NCBI RefSeq assembly: GCF_040822115.1
Contig: NZ_CP162004.1
Span: forward strand, 744,001 to 808,000
Length of the DNA: 64,000 bases
Direction of reading: 5' to 3'
Origin: Flavobacterium sp. WC2421
GTDB lineage: Bacteria; Bacteroidota; Bacteroidia; Flavobacteriales; Flavobacteriaceae
The notes under the pieces are model-generated. The model had not been told where the DNA came from, ran no database searches, and saw nothing but the letters and a program-made list of their open reading frames with translations. This document shows, piece after piece, positions 46,560 through 55,364 of this stretch. Made by a program: the position numbers and the translations under genes. How positions within the stretch are numbered: position 1 is the stretch's first letter; every line of letters begins with the position of its first letter.

Positions 46560-47831
46560 TTAATTTATAATATCAAAACCACAGTACGGACGCAATACCT
46601 CAGGTATTACAATTCCTTCTGGAGTTTGGTAATTTTCTAAAATTCCAGCCAATACTCTTGGCAAAGCCAATGAACTTCCGTTTAGTGTGTGTGCCAATTG
46701 GTTTTTTCCGTCTTTGTCTTTGAAACGTAATTTCAAACGATTGGCTTGAAAAGTCTCAAAATTAGAAACAGAAGAAATTTCTAACCAACGGTCTTGTGCT
46801 GTAGAAAAAACTTCAAAATCATAAGTCAAAGCCGATGTGAACCCCATATCGCCACCACAAAGGCGTAAAATTCTGTATGGTAATTTTAATTCGTTTAGAA
46901 TTTCTTTTACGTGTTCCACCATTCCATCCAACGCTTTGTAAGAGTTGTCAGGATGCTCCACGCGTACAATTTCGACTTTATCAAATTGATGCAAACGATT
47001 CAATCCACGAACGTGTGCACCGTAAGAACCTGCTTCTCTTCGGAAACATGGTGTATATGCAGTTGTTAAAACTGGTAATTCGTTTTCGCTCAAGATTACA
47101 TCTCTAAACAAATTCGTCACTGGAACCTCAGCCGTAGGAATTAAGTACAAATCATCCGTTTTGTCATGGTACATTTGCCCTTCTTTGTCTGGCAATTGCC
47201 CAGTTCCATATGCCGAAGCTTCGTTTACCATATGAGGAACTTGCACTTCATTGTAACCTGCTGCTGTGTTTTTGTCTAAAAAATAATTGATCAAAGCACG
47301 CTGTAATCTTGCCCCTTTACCTTTATAAACAGGAAATCCTGCACCCGTAATTTTTACTCCTAACTCAAAATCGATGATGTCGTATTTTTTTACCAATTCC
47401 CAGTGTGGTTGTGCACCTTCGTGTAAAACTGGGATCTCCCCTTCTTCAAAAACATTTAAGTTCTCTTCTGGCGTTTTTCCCACAGGAACAATATCAGCAG
47501 GAAGATTGGGTAAAGTATATAATTTTTCTAAAAGTGCGGCTGCAAACGCATCAGCTGATTCAGCCAAAACTTTGCTTTTTTCTTTTAGTAAAACTGTTTT
47601 TTCTTTTAGGATTGCGGCTTTTGATTTCTCTCCCGCTTTCATCAATTCACCAATGTCTTTGGATAATTTATTAGATTCAGATAAAATTCCGTCTAACTCC
47701 ACTTGTGTAGCACGACGTTTTTCATCTAATTGAACAACTTCTTCAACAGCGCTAGTGGCATCCATATTTCTTTTTGCCAAAGCGGTGATTACTTTTTCTT
47801 GATTCTCTCTAATAAATGCGATTTGTAACAT
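46560..47831 (-). CDS. serS: Serine-tRNA ligase
   Basis: The 423-residue class-II synthetase has the N-terminal helical arm (MLQIAFIRENQEKVITAL through KEKTVLLKEKSKVLAE) for tRNA-Ser binding. The catalytic domain carries YLIPTAEVPVTNLF, motif 2 PCFRREAGSYGAHVRGLNR and motif 3 LNGSSLALPRVLAGILENYQ. It charges tRNA-Ser with serine. A TAAATTTG -7 element lies at 47869-47876. Confidence 0.97.
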   Translation of the reverse strand: MLQIAFIRENQEKVITALAKRNMDATSAVEEVVQLDEKRRATQVELDGILSESNKLSKDIGELMKAGEKSKAAILKEKTVLLKEKSKVLAESADAFAAALLEKLYTLPNLPADIVPVGKTPEENLNVFEEGEIPVLHEGAQPHWELVKKYDIIDFELGVKITGAGFPVYKGKGARLQRALINYFLDKNTAAGYNEVQVPHMVNEASAYGTGQLPDKEGQMYHDKTDDLYLIPTAEVPVTNLFRDVILSENELPVLTTAYTPCFRREAGSYGAHVRGLNRLHQFDKVEIVRVEHPDNSYKALDGMVEHVKEILNELKLPYRILRLCGGDMGFTSALTYDFEVFSTAQDRWLEISSVSNFETFQANRLKLRFKDKDGKNQLAHTLNGSSLALPRVLAGILENYQTPEGIVIPEVLRPYCGFDIIN

Positions 47832-47868
47832 AGCTTGATTTTATTAATCTTCTTTTATATAATGGAAG

Positions 47869-47876
47869 CAAATTTA
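47869..47876 (-). promoter_or_regulatory. -7 element of serS
   Basis: TAAATTTG on the minus strand, an exact TAnnTTTG, 37 bp before the serS ATG. The -33 position reads CTG rather than TTG. Confidence 0.5.
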
Positions 47877-47920
47877 AGGAAATGTTTAATACTTACAGCG
47901 GAAAGTTTTAAGGAAATATT

Positions 47921-47967
47921 TTCGCAAAGAGGCACAAAGAAGACACAGAGATTTGCGAAGTTTTGCT
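47921..47967. repeat. GCAAAG/CACAAAG intergenic repeat tract
   Basis: CGCAAAG (47923-47929), GCACAAAG (47932-47939) and an inverted TTTGCGAAG shortly after form the same kind of tract as at 371-445. It lies between serS and the DMP19-like gene. Confidence 0.45.
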
Positions 47968-48028
47968 AAATTTAGGGGCTTACCCTTTCGTTTTTTCTTT
48001 GTAATAATTTGCTAAATAATCTAAATCA

Positions 48029-48568
48029 TTAAGCTCTTTTTATTTCGTGACCCACAAATTCCTCCAAAACAGCAAACATATCATCTACTGAAAGCACTTC
48101 TGTATCTGGATGGGATTTTAAAAAATTAGCGTTTAAAGTCACTAAATCTTCTTCGATTGTTGCAAATGATGGTGTGTTTAAAATATCTCTAGTAGGATTT
48201 ACACCTTCTAGTTTTCCTTTTAGGAATTTATCTCGTTTTACACTGCTCATTAATTTAGCTTTCTTGCTTTGTAGTTGAAAAAACTCCAAGTGTTTCTCAG
48301 CACCAATCAAAGCCAAACCTTCCTCTACTAATTCGTTTAATTCTCTATTCCAGCCTGAATTGTAAACAAATTGAGCAAAATTCCCTTCGGTACATTGTGC
48401 ATTATAATAATCTAAATAATAACTCATGATTGCATCTTCATGAATCAAATCGTCCTCCATTTTTTCCTCACGCATTAAGTTAATTACCGATATATTAGAA
48501 TTGATTACATCTTGTGGGTTTTCGCTACCTACTGCCGTTTCTGAAATAATTATTTTACCAAATTCCAT
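48029..48568 (-). CDS. DMP19-like (DUF4375) protein
   Basis: The 179-residue acidic soluble protein contains AIMSYYLDYYNAQCTEGNFAQ and FVYNSGWNRELNELVEEGL, matching the DMP19/DUF4375 family (Y-x-D-x-N-GxFxQ-x-YNS pattern). Neisserial DMP19 is a DNA mimic that blocks a regulator. Whether that applies here is unknown, and most family members are uncharacterised. No signal peptide. It is flanked by spacers of about 200 and 90 bp. Confidence 0.7.
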   Translation of the reverse strand: MEFGKIIISETAVGSENPQDVINSNISVINLMREEKMEDDLIHEDAIMSYYLDYYNAQCTEGNFAQFVYNSGWNRELNELVEEGLALIGAEKHLEFFQLQSKKAKLMSSVKRDKFLKGKLEGVNPTRDILNTPSFATIEEDLVTLNANFLKSHPDTEVLSVDDMFAVLEEFVGHEIKRA

Positions 48569-48661
48569 TTGTTTAATTTTTAAGGAGTGTGGAGCAAATT
48601 TCGGGTAAAATAGCGAGGAATGGAAATGTTTTTTTAGCTACTTGTTAATTAACGCTACTTG

Positions 48662-48832
48662 TTAATTGATCTCAGAATCGTTACTATTCTTTTGCTGATT
48701 CATTTTTGTAACTAAAGCTTTCAAACGTAAGGCACTTGCTTTTTTCTCCTCTTGAAGCTTGGCTTTTTTTCGATTTAGCAATTTGGTATGCAAAGCCTTG
48801 TTTTTAGTGTTTTTTTCGGGTCCTTTTGCCAT
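48662..48832 (-). CDS. Small basic protein, 56 residues
   Basis: The minus-strand frame starts MAKGPEKNTKNKALHTKLL and continues with a Lys/Arg/Glu-rich helix (NRKKAKLQEEKKAS...LKALVTKM). Nearly a third of residues are basic, with no hydrophobic segment. The regular pattern and a clean start and stop suggest a real gene; similar short basic proteins are, as far as I recall, present in other flavobacteria. A nucleic-acid- or ribosome-associated role is only a guess. A terminator lies just upstream, so it has its own transcript. Confidence 0.6.
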   Translation of the reverse strand: MAKGPEKNTKNKALHTKLLNRKKAKLQEEKKASALRLKALVTKMNQQKNSNDSEIN

Positions 48833-48872
48833 GATATACAATCATCTTAAATTCTAGTTTGCAAATATAAAA

Positions 48873-48897
48873 AAAGCCACATTAAAAATGTGGCTTT
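48873..48897 (-). terminator. Terminator of the gene at 48991-49713
   Basis: AAAGCCACATT (48873-48883) pairs with AATGTGGCTTT (48887-48897) around a 3-base loop; the minus strand continues with T residues. Confidence 0.85.
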
Positions 48898-48990
48898 ACC
48901 TACTAATGTATTAAGTTCAAACTTAAATTGTTTAAACGTATTAAAAATAATTTAAGCACAAACTGCGAACTTGTGCCAAATTCACTAAAA

Positions 48991-49713
48991 TTATTTACTA
49001 AAAAAGTATTCGTGTATATCAATTATCTCACTTCTTCCTATCTGAACTAAATCCCTAGTGTCTTTTAGAAAAATCCCTAGTGATCTTTCATTATATATAA
49101 ATTTCATTTCGCTTGAATAATCAGTAACTACATACATATCACCAGACAACTCAAAGAAAGGAACAACAAGTTTGCCATTAACTTTCAAACCTTTATTTAC
49201 AATTTTACCCTCAATTAATTTATTTTTAATTAAACTATTATCATTAATTCCAGAAGCAACTTTTACGTAAGAGGTCATCATTTTAACCCATTCGCTTTCA
49301 TCAATTAAATACCATTTTACTTTATCAAAATTAACTCCATTTTCACTTACCCAACCATTACTAGTAAATCCGAACAAAACCTGTTTTTTACCATTTAAAA
49401 CTGGTTTTTCTTGAGGTTGAAATTCCTGGATATTATATAAAATAACAGAAACAGAAGACATATCTTTCAATTTTTTACCATTAAAAGCCAATGTTTTTAA
49501 TGAAAAACTAGTTAATTCAGGGTGGTTCTTTAATATCCATTGTGTTGCAGTTAGTTCAGCTTGTTCTTCCATTTGGTCAGCGGCAAATATACCCGCACCG
49601 ATAGCAGCTAAACCAGCTACGGCTGCTAAAGCACCAGCGGCATTATTTTGAGCTTCTACTTTTTTAGGAAATAGTAATAGTACAATAATTAGTAATGTAA
49701 TTAATTTTCTCAT
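48991..49713 (-). CDS. Hypothetical secreted protein
   Basis: I do not recognise this 240-residue protein. It has a signal peptide (LLLFPKKVEAQNNA), then an Ala/Gly-rich hydrophobic stretch (AAGALAAVAGLAAIGAGIFA) that could insert in a membrane. A mixed alpha/beta body has a likely Trp-rich region (GWVSENGVNFDKVKWYLIDE) and ends IIDIHEYFFSK. It is transcribed alone, with a strong terminator after it and a 322-bp spacer before it. Confidence 0.65.
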   Translation of the reverse strand: MRKLITLLIIVLLLFPKKVEAQNNAAGALAAVAGLAAIGAGIFAADQMEEQAELTATQWILKNHPELTSFSLKTLAFNGKKLKDMSSVSVILYNIQEFQPQEKPVLNGKKQVLFGFTSNGWVSENGVNFDKVKWYLIDESEWVKMMTSYVKVASGINDNSLIKNKLIEGKIVNKGLKVNGKLVVPFFELSGDMYVVTDYSSEMKFIYNERSLGIFLKDTRDLVQIGRSEIIDIHEYFFSK

Positions 49714-49869
49714 TTTACTTAAATTAGGTTTTTAATTAAAACAGCATTTTTTGCCACTCTAACTACAAACTTAATATAACTGAAATACAATCCTTTACGG
49801 TTTCCCACATTGGCATTCAAATTTCAAGTTAAGTAGAGATCCATAGCCCCGATTACTTCACTTAATTTC

Positions 49870-49877
49870 TATTTTTG
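49870..49877 (+). promoter_or_regulatory. -7 element upstream of RNA-like element 2
   Basis: TATTTTTG, exact TAnnTTTG, on the plus strand. Nothing protein-coding starts within 150 bp, but the structured element begins a few bases downstream. No -33 TTG at standard distance. Confidence 0.45.
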
Positions 49878-49889
49878 CGGAGTACAGTG

Positions 49890-49985
49890 AACTTCATCTG
49901 CAGTGAAAATCCTTTCTCTTTTTCCTTTAAAAATAATAAGATTGCAACGGATAGCGGGACATCGAAGATTCAGCGGAGCTAAATA
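49890..49985 (+). ncRNA. Candidate structured RNA, Flavo-1-like (element 2)
   Basis: The sequence has GCAGTGAAAATCC (49900-49912), a pyrimidine-rich then A-rich stretch, AAGATTGCAACGGATAGCGG (49938-49957) and GACATC. CGGATAGC and GTGArrrAT match element 1 at 41006-41118 in order and orientation. The middle is variable, as in intergenic RNA families with exchangeable hairpins. It lies upstream of the metG promoter, so it is not part of the metG leader. The family name is a memory-based guess. Confidence 0.4.
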
Positions 49986-50008
49986 GCTACAAATAAAATT
50001 CTATTGCT

Positions 50009-50016
50009 TATTTTTG
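50009..50016 (+). promoter_or_regulatory. -7 element of metG
   Basis: TATTTTTG, exact TAnnTTTG, 19 bp before the metG ATG at 50036. Confidence 0.55.
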
Positions 50017-50035
50017 CACTCAATAAAATTGAATC

Positions 50036-52096
50036 ATGATACAGAATCCAAAAAGATATACGATTACAGCAGCATTGCCTTATACGAACGGACCAATTCA
50101 CATTGGCCATTTGGCGGGTGTTTATGTACCATCAGACATTTATTCTCGTTACTTGAGATTACAAGGAAGAGACGTTTTGTTTGTATGCGGAAGCGACGAG
50201 CACGGTGTGGCAATTTCTATGAAAGCGAAAAAAGAAGGAATTACTCCTCAAGAAGTAATTGATAAATATGATGGAATAATCCGTAAATCATTCTCTGATT
50301 TTGGAATTTCGTTTGATAATTACTCAAGAACTTCGGCTAAAATTCATCATGACACTGCTTCGGAATTTTTTAGAACATTATATGAAAAAGGTGATTTTAT
50401 AGAACAAGTAACAGAGCAGTTGTATGATGCAAAAGCAGATCAGTTCTTGGCTGACCGTTTTGTAACTGGAACTTGCCCAAAATGTGGTAATGAAGAAGCA
50501 TACGGTGACCAATGTGAGAAATGTGGTTCTACACTAAACGCAACGGATTTAATAAACCCAAAATCAACAATTACGGGAGAAACTCCTATTATGAAATCAA
50601 CGAAACACTGGTTTTTACCTTTGGACCGTTACGAAGATTTCTTGAAAGAATGGATTCTTGTAGGACATAAAAACGACTGGAAACCTAATGTTTACGGACA
50701 AGTAAAATCGTGGATCGATGGCGGGCTTGAGCCTCGTGCAGTAACGCGTGACCTTGATTGGGGAATTGATGTTCCTGTTAAAGGTGCCGAAGGAAAAAAA
50801 TTATATGTATGGTTTGATGCCCCAATTGGCTACATTTCTTCTACTAAAGAATGGGCTTTGCGCGAAGGAAAAGATTGGGAGCCTTACTGGAAAGATCAAG
50901 ATACGAAATTGGTTCACTTTATAGGGAAAGACAATATTGTTTTTCATTGTATTATTTTCCCTGCGATGTTGAAAGCCGAAGGAAGCTATATTTTGCCAGA
51001 CAATGTGCCAGCAAATGAGTTCCTGAACTTGGAAGGAAATAAATTATCGACTTCTAAAAACTGGGCAGTTTGGTTGCACGAATATTTGGAAGAATTCCCA
51101 AATCAGCAAGATGTTTTGCGTTATGCTTTGACATCAAATGCGCCAGAAACAAAAGATAATGACTTTACTTGGAAAGATTTTCAAGCAAGAAACAATAATG
51201 AATTGGTTGCCATTTTTGGAAACTTCATTAACCGCGTAGTCGTTTTGACTAATAAATATTACGAAGGAGTTGTTCCAAGCCCGAATACCTTATCAGAAGT
51301 GGATGAAGCAACTTTAACGGAATTGAAAGCCTATCCAGCAGTTATTTCAAGTTCTTTAGAGCGTTACCGTTTTAGAGAAGCGCTTGGAGAATTAATGAAT
51401 GTGGCTCGTTTAGGAAATAAATATTTGGCCGACGAAGAGCCGTGGAAAGTGATAAAAACCGACGAAGGTCGTGTTCAAACTCAAATGTATGTAGCACTTC
51501 AAATTGCTGCGGCTTTGAGTTCACTTTGCGAACCGTTCTTGCCTTTTACAGCAACAAAATTATCACGAATATTGAAAATCGAAAGTCCGTTGAGTTGGAG
51601 TACAATTTCAGAAACTTCAGATTTAATTGCGGGTGGACACTTAATAGGTGAAGCAGAATTGCTTTTTGCAAAAATTGAAGACGAGAAAATTCAGAAACAA
51701 ATTGACAAACTAGAAGCGACTAAAACCGCTAATACTGCCGAAAACAAAAAAGCAGAACCACAAAAAGAAGCGATTCAGTTTGACGATTTTGCCAAAATGG
51801 ATATTCGTGTAGGAACGATCTTGGAAGCAGAGAAAATGCCAAAAGCCAACAAATTGTTGATTTTAAAAGTGGATACTGGAATAGATGTTCGCACGATTGT
51901 TTCAGGAATTGCAGAAAGCTTTAAACCGGAAGATATCATTGGAAAGAAAGTTACAGTTTTAGTGAATTTAGCTCCAAGAAACTTGCGTGGTGTAGAAAGC
52001 CAAGGAATGATTTTGATGTCTACTAATACTGAAGGAAAATTGGTTTTTGTAAATCCAGATACCGATGGTGTTGCAAATGGGGAGACGATAAATTAA
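50036..52096 (+). CDS. metG: Methionine-tRNA ligase
   Basis: The 686-residue class-I synthetase has the HIGH motif ([16 protein letters not shown]), a zinc-knuckle pair ([20 protein letters not shown]), the KMSKS loop as NKLSTSKNW, the anticodon-binding helical domain, and a C-terminal EMAP-II/tRNA-binding OB-fold (about 580-686: [20 protein letters not shown]). It charges initiator and elongator tRNA-Met. The KLSTS form of KMSKS occurs in this subgroup and is not a defect. A long hairpin follows the stop. Confidence 0.97.
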   Translation: MIQNPKRYTITAALPYTNGPIHIGHLAGVYVPSDIYSRYLRLQGRDVLFVCGSDEHGVAISMKAKKEGITPQEVIDKYDGIIRKSFSDFGISFDNYSRTSAKIHHDTASEFFRTLYEKGDFIEQVTEQLYDAKADQFLADRFVTGTCPKCGNEEAYGDQCEKCGSTLNATDLINPKSTITGETPIMKSTKHWFLPLDRYEDFLKEWILVGHKNDWKPNVYGQVKSWIDGGLEPRAVTRDLDWGIDVPVKGAEGKKLYVWFDAPIGYISSTKEWALREGKDWEPYWKDQDTKLVHFIGKDNIVFHCIIFPAMLKAEGSYILPDNVPANEFLNLEGNKLSTSKNWAVWLHEYLEEFPNQQDVLRYALTSNAPETKDNDFTWKDFQARNNNELVAIFGNFINRVVVLTNKYYEGVVPSPNTLSEVDEATLTELKAYPAVISSSLERYRFREALGELMNVARLGNKYLADEEPWKVIKTDEGRVQTQMYVALQIAAALSSLCEPFLPFTATKLSRILKIESPLSWSTISETSDLIAGGHLIGEAELLFAKIEDEKIQKQIDKLEATKTANTAENKKAEPQKEAIQFDDFAKMDIRVGTILEAEKMPKANKLLILKVDTGIDVRTIVSGIAESFKPEDIIGKKVTVLVNLAPRNLRGVESQGMILMSTNTEGKLVFVNPDTDGVANGETIN

Positions 52097-52111
52097 GAAA
52101 AAAGAAAAGTG

Positions 52112-52177
52112 TATAAACACGAATTTCACTATTTTTCACCAACTACACTGTGTAAATTAGTGAAATTCGTGTTTATA
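52112..52177. repeat. 20-bp perfect inverted repeat after metG
   Basis: Two 20-base arms (52112-52131 and 52158-52177; each containing AACACGAATTTCAC or its inverse) flank a 26-base loop that itself repeats a related ACACTG/GTGTAAATT sequence. No T-run follows. Comparable AATTCGTG-type repeats are, from memory, frequent between genes in flavobacteria. Confidence 0.55.
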
Positions 52178-52196
52178 TTAGTTAATAGCAAAAAGA

Positions 52197-53108
52197 ATGA
52201 CCAATGCAAAACCAAGATTAGCTTTAGTTTTCGGGATACTTTGTATTTCGATTTTCCCTATATTGATTAAACTCAAGCTGGCTCCTGGGTTAATTTCTGC
52301 ATTTTACAGGATGGCAATTGCTGTTTCTTTGTTATTACCTTATGTGCTTGTCACTAAAAAATTTAAATTACCTGAGAAAAAACACTTGATACTGGCAATC
52401 CTTTGTGGTGTTTTATTTGCTTCGGATGTTGCGGTTTGGAATATTGCCATTCAGGAATCAAGTGCAACCCAAGCTTCTTTATTGACCAATTTGTCACCGT
52501 TATGGGTGGGAATTATTTCTTATGTGTTTTTAAAAACCAAACCAGCTCTAAATTTTTGGATAGGAACTATAGTAGCCCTTTTTGGAATGGCGATGTTAGT
52601 GGGATTTAAATTCTTTCTGGAATTAGATTTTAACAATTCCTTTCTATTAGCTGTATTATCAGGAATTTTCTACTCCATCTATTTATTGGTTAGTAAAAAA
52701 GCACTGACTCATATAGATGTACTGTCCTTTATGACTATTAGTTTACTGGCATCCACTCTCTACTTAGCAGTAGTATGCATCTGGATGAATGAGCCTTTTT
52801 CTGGGTTTTCAAATTCGGGTTGGTTCGTTTTATTGATTCAAGCCGTTGTTTGTCAACTGATGGCTTGGTTATCGGTTAGTTACGCAACCCAACACATGCG
52901 TCCCACAAGAGTTTCGTTGAGTTTATTGGGTCAAGCAGTTCTCACCTCTATTTTAGCTTGGGCGTTTTTAGATGAGAAAATTACAATCAATATGGTAATT
53001 GGTGGTATGATTTTGCTTTTGGGTATCCGAATTACTTTTTACACGAAAACCTTTTCAATAAAAAATATATTTAATAAAACAAAAGAGGATACCTCTTTGA
53101 TAGCATAA
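52197..53108 (+). CDS. EamA/DMT-family transporter (10 helices)
   Basis: The 303-residue protein has about ten hydrophobic helices in two five-helix halves. The first half has FGILCISIFPILIKLKLAPG and AIQESSATQASLLTNLSPLW; the second has QLMAWLSVSYATQHMRPTRV and ILAWAFLDEKITINMVIGG. These are hallmarks of the drug/metabolite exporter superfamily. Cargo is unknown. The HAD phosphatase gene begins 7 bp after its stop, so the two are one transcript. Confidence 0.88.
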   Translation: MTNAKPRLALVFGILCISIFPILIKLKLAPGLISAFYRMAIAVSLLLPYVLVTKKFKLPEKKHLILAILCGVLFASDVAVWNIAIQESSATQASLLTNLSPLWVGIISYVFLKTKPALNFWIGTIVALFGMAMLVGFKFFLELDFNNSFLLAVLSGIFYSIYLLVSKKALTHIDVLSFMTISLLASTLYLAVVCIWMNEPFSGFSNSGWFVLLIQAVVCQLMAWLSVSYATQHMRPTRVSLSLLGQAVLTSILAWAFLDEKITINMVIGGMILLLGIRITFYTKTFSIKNIFNKTKEDTSLIA

Positions 53109-53115
53109 AAACAAT

Positions 53116-53805
53116 ATGAAAAATTTAAAAGTAATAGCCTTCGACGCAGATGACACTTTATTTATCAATGAAACCTATTTTGATGAAACCGAAAAGAAGT
53201 TTTGTGGTTTGATGGAAGATTATTTATCGCATCAAGGAATTTCGCAAGAACTGTTTAAAGTGGAAATTGATAATTTAAAAATGTATGGGTATGGCATAAA
53301 AGGATACATCCTTTCTATGATTGAAGCGGCAATGAGAATTTCTAACAATACCATTCCAATAGAAATTATCGAAAAAATCATACAGTACGGAAAGGAATTG
53401 ATTGAGAAACCTATTGTTTTATTAGACGGAGTTGAAGAAACCTTGGAAGCTTTACATGGCAAATACAAACTAGTTGTAGCGACTAAAGGAGATTTATTAG
53501 ATCAACGCAGAAAATTACACAATTCTGGATTAGGGAAATACTTTCATCATATAGAAGTCATGTCAGACAAACAAGAAGTGGACTATCTTGATTTGATTAA
53601 GCGATTGGAAATAAAACCAGAGGAATTCATTATGATAGGGAACTCTTTAAAATCAGATGTTTTACCTGTTTTAGCGATTGGCGGTTACGCTGTTCACATC
53701 CCGTTTCACACTACTTGGGCTCATGAAAAAATTGATTATAAGGTGGAGCATACTAATTTTAATGCCTTTATTAGAATTTCAGATGTTTTAAAGACCATTT
53801 TATAA
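53116..53805 (+). CDS. HAD-superfamily hydrolase
   Basis: The 229-residue protein has the HAD motifs: I VIAFDADDTLFINE (nucleophile Asp), II VVATKGD (Thr), III lysine in MSDKQEVDYL, and IV MIGNSLKSDVLPVLA. A helical cap lies between I and II (about residues 20-95). It is most likely a phosphatase; the substrate is unknown. It sits 7 bp downstream of the EamA transporter. Confidence 0.9.
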   Translation: MKNLKVIAFDADDTLFINETYFDETEKKFCGLMEDYLSHQGISQELFKVEIDNLKMYGYGIKGYILSMIEAAMRISNNTIPIEIIEKIIQYGKELIEKPIVLLDGVEETLEALHGKYKLVVATKGDLLDQRRKLHNSGLGKYFHHIEVMSDKQEVDYLDLIKRLEIKPEEFIMIGNSLKSDVLPVLAIGGYAVHIPFHTTWAHEKIDYKVEHTNFNAFIRISDVLKTIL

Positions 53806-54014
53806 ATAAAAACGCGTCTTTTTATAACTTCCCTAACTAAATCAAGTCACAAAAATTAATGTTTAGCAATTTATATTCGCAAAAAAACAGGTAAAAAATT
53901 AGTAATAACCTAAGCATTCCCCGCAATTTACAGAATTAATGCTAATTATTACATAATTAACTGTTTGAAATTTCTTATTAAACATTATATCGTATTTTTG
54001 CCTAGAATTTAAAA
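53806..54014 (+). promoter_or_regulatory. Upstream region of the OmpA/P60-like gene with -7 element
   Basis: This 209-bp spacer holds TATTTTTG at 53993-54000 (exact TAnnTTTG), 14 bp before the ATG at 54015. A TTG at 53965-53967 is 25 bases away, longer than usual. No other structure was recognised. Confidence 0.5.
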
Positions 54015-55280
54015 ATGAAAAAAATGAAAAAACTTATACTTACGTTGGTATTTGCTGCGGCATTTACAACAATGAGTGCTCAAACTGAGACAGAAAAGAG
54101 TACAAAAGAAGATTACAACAAATGGTCTATTGAATTGGCTGGTGGTGTTAACAAACCACAAAGACCTATGACTTCAGGTTATTTTACATCTACACCAAGT
54201 CCTTATGTAATTGATTTAGGAGCAAGATACATGTTTAATAACAAATTTGGTTTGAAAGCTGACTTTGGTTACAACAGTTTTGAAGGACAAAATAGTTCTA
54301 AAGACTTTAGTACTAAGTACTACAGAGTTGACTTACAAGCAGTAGCTAACTTAGGAAGAATCATGAGTTTCGAAACTTGGACTAATACAATTGGTTTATT
54401 AGGTCACGCTGGTTTTGGTTTAGCTCAATTAGAAGACCAAAACTCTGCTGTAAAAGACAGAATGGGTAACTTTATGGCTGGTGTAACTGGACAAATTAAA
54501 TTATCTAACAGAGTATCATTAACAGGTGATTTTACAACTATTCTTAATGCTGCACAAGATCACACATTTGATGCTGCAACATTTCGTCCTCACCAAGGAT
54601 TTCAAGGAATTCTTTTCAACGGTACAGTTGGTTTAACAGTTTACTTAGGTAAAAATGTAAAACATGCTGACTGGGTTATTGACAATGAAGATCGTTTAGA
54701 CGGAATTGACGCAAAAATTGCTGCAATCGAGAACAAAATGCTTGATACTGACAATGATGGTGTAGCTGATTATTTAGATCAAGAGCCTAACACTGCTGCA
54801 GGTGCTTTAGTTAACACTAAAGGTGTATCAGTTGACGCAAACAACAATAATGTTCCAGATGACGTAGAAAACTACATCATGAAGAACTATACAAGTAAAA
54901 CTGACAAATCTCCAATGTTAAGCAACAATGAATTAATCAAAAGCTTAATTAATGGTGGCTATGTTGCTACTTATTTTGATTTTAACAAATCTACACCAAC
55001 AAATGTTTCTACAGAAGGTATCGATTTTATCTTAACTTACTTAAGAAACAATCCTACAGCTTCAGTTGATATTATTGGTCATGCTGACGAAATTGGAAGA
55101 TCTGCTTACAATGATAAATTATCTAATGCAAGAGCTGCTAAAGTGAAAAGCATTTTATTAAAAGCTAATGTTGACGCTTCAAGATTGAACGTTATCGCAG
55201 CTGGTGAAGATAATTCAGTTGATAAAGATTCAGAATTAGCTAGAAAACTAGTAAGAAAAGTTACTTTCAGAATAAAATAA
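54015..55280 (+). CDS. Outer-membrane OmpA/P60-family porin-like protein
   Basis: The 421-residue protein has a signal peptide (ending TTMSAQ), an N-terminal eight-strand-type barrel (about 30-220), a calcium-binding thrombospondin-3-like segment (DTDNDGVADYLDQEPNTAAG, about 240-275), and a C-terminal OmpA peptidoglycan-binding domain (about 310-421: ASVDIIGHADEIGRSAYNDK; LSNARAAKVKSIL). It corresponds to the abundant P60/OmpA of Flavobacterium species. Codon use looks biased (strong GCT, GGT, CGT-type use), consistent with high expression. An alternative ATG lies three codons downstream. Confidence 0.93.
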   Translation: MKKMKKLILTLVFAAAFTTMSAQTETEKSTKEDYNKWSIELAGGVNKPQRPMTSGYFTSTPSPYVIDLGARYMFNNKFGLKADFGYNSFEGQNSSKDFSTKYYRVDLQAVANLGRIMSFETWTNTIGLLGHAGFGLAQLEDQNSAVKDRMGNFMAGVTGQIKLSNRVSLTGDFTTILNAAQDHTFDAATFRPHQGFQGILFNGTVGLTVYLGKNVKHADWVIDNEDRLDGIDAKIAAIENKMLDTDNDGVADYLDQEPNTAAGALVNTKGVSVDANNNNVPDDVENYIMKNYTSKTDKSPMLSNNELIKSLINGGYVATYFDFNKSTPTNVSTEGIDFILTYLRNNPTASVDIIGHADEIGRSAYNDKLSNARAAKVKSILLKANVDASRLNVIAAGEDNSVDKDSELARKLVRKVTFRIK

Positions 55281-55297
55281 TTTATTCTTAAATAAAA

Positions 55298-55336
55298 TAA
55301 AAGCCCAAATCTAAAATTTAGATTTGGGGCTTTTTA
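55298..55336. terminator. Bidirectional terminator between the OmpA/P60 and PLP-enzyme genes
   Basis: AAAGCCC-AAATCTAAA pairs with its inverse (TTTAGATTTGGGGCTTT), with A- and T-runs on both sides. Confidence 0.85.
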
Positions 55337-55364
55337 TTTATAAATAACCTGTAATAAGAGGCTT

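Larger units (their letters stand above)
49714..50035. other. 322-bp intergenic region upstream of metG
   Basis: No protein gene. It holds, in order on the plus strand, a -7 element TATTTTTG (49870-49877), a CGGATAGC-containing RNA-like element (about 49890-49985), and the metG -7 element (50009-50016). The first ~150 bp, nearest the divergent gene, show nothing recognisable. Confidence 0.55.

Noticed and set aside
50036..52096. Mutated KMSKS in metG
   Set aside because: KLSTS is a known variant in this class; the rest of the enzyme is intact.
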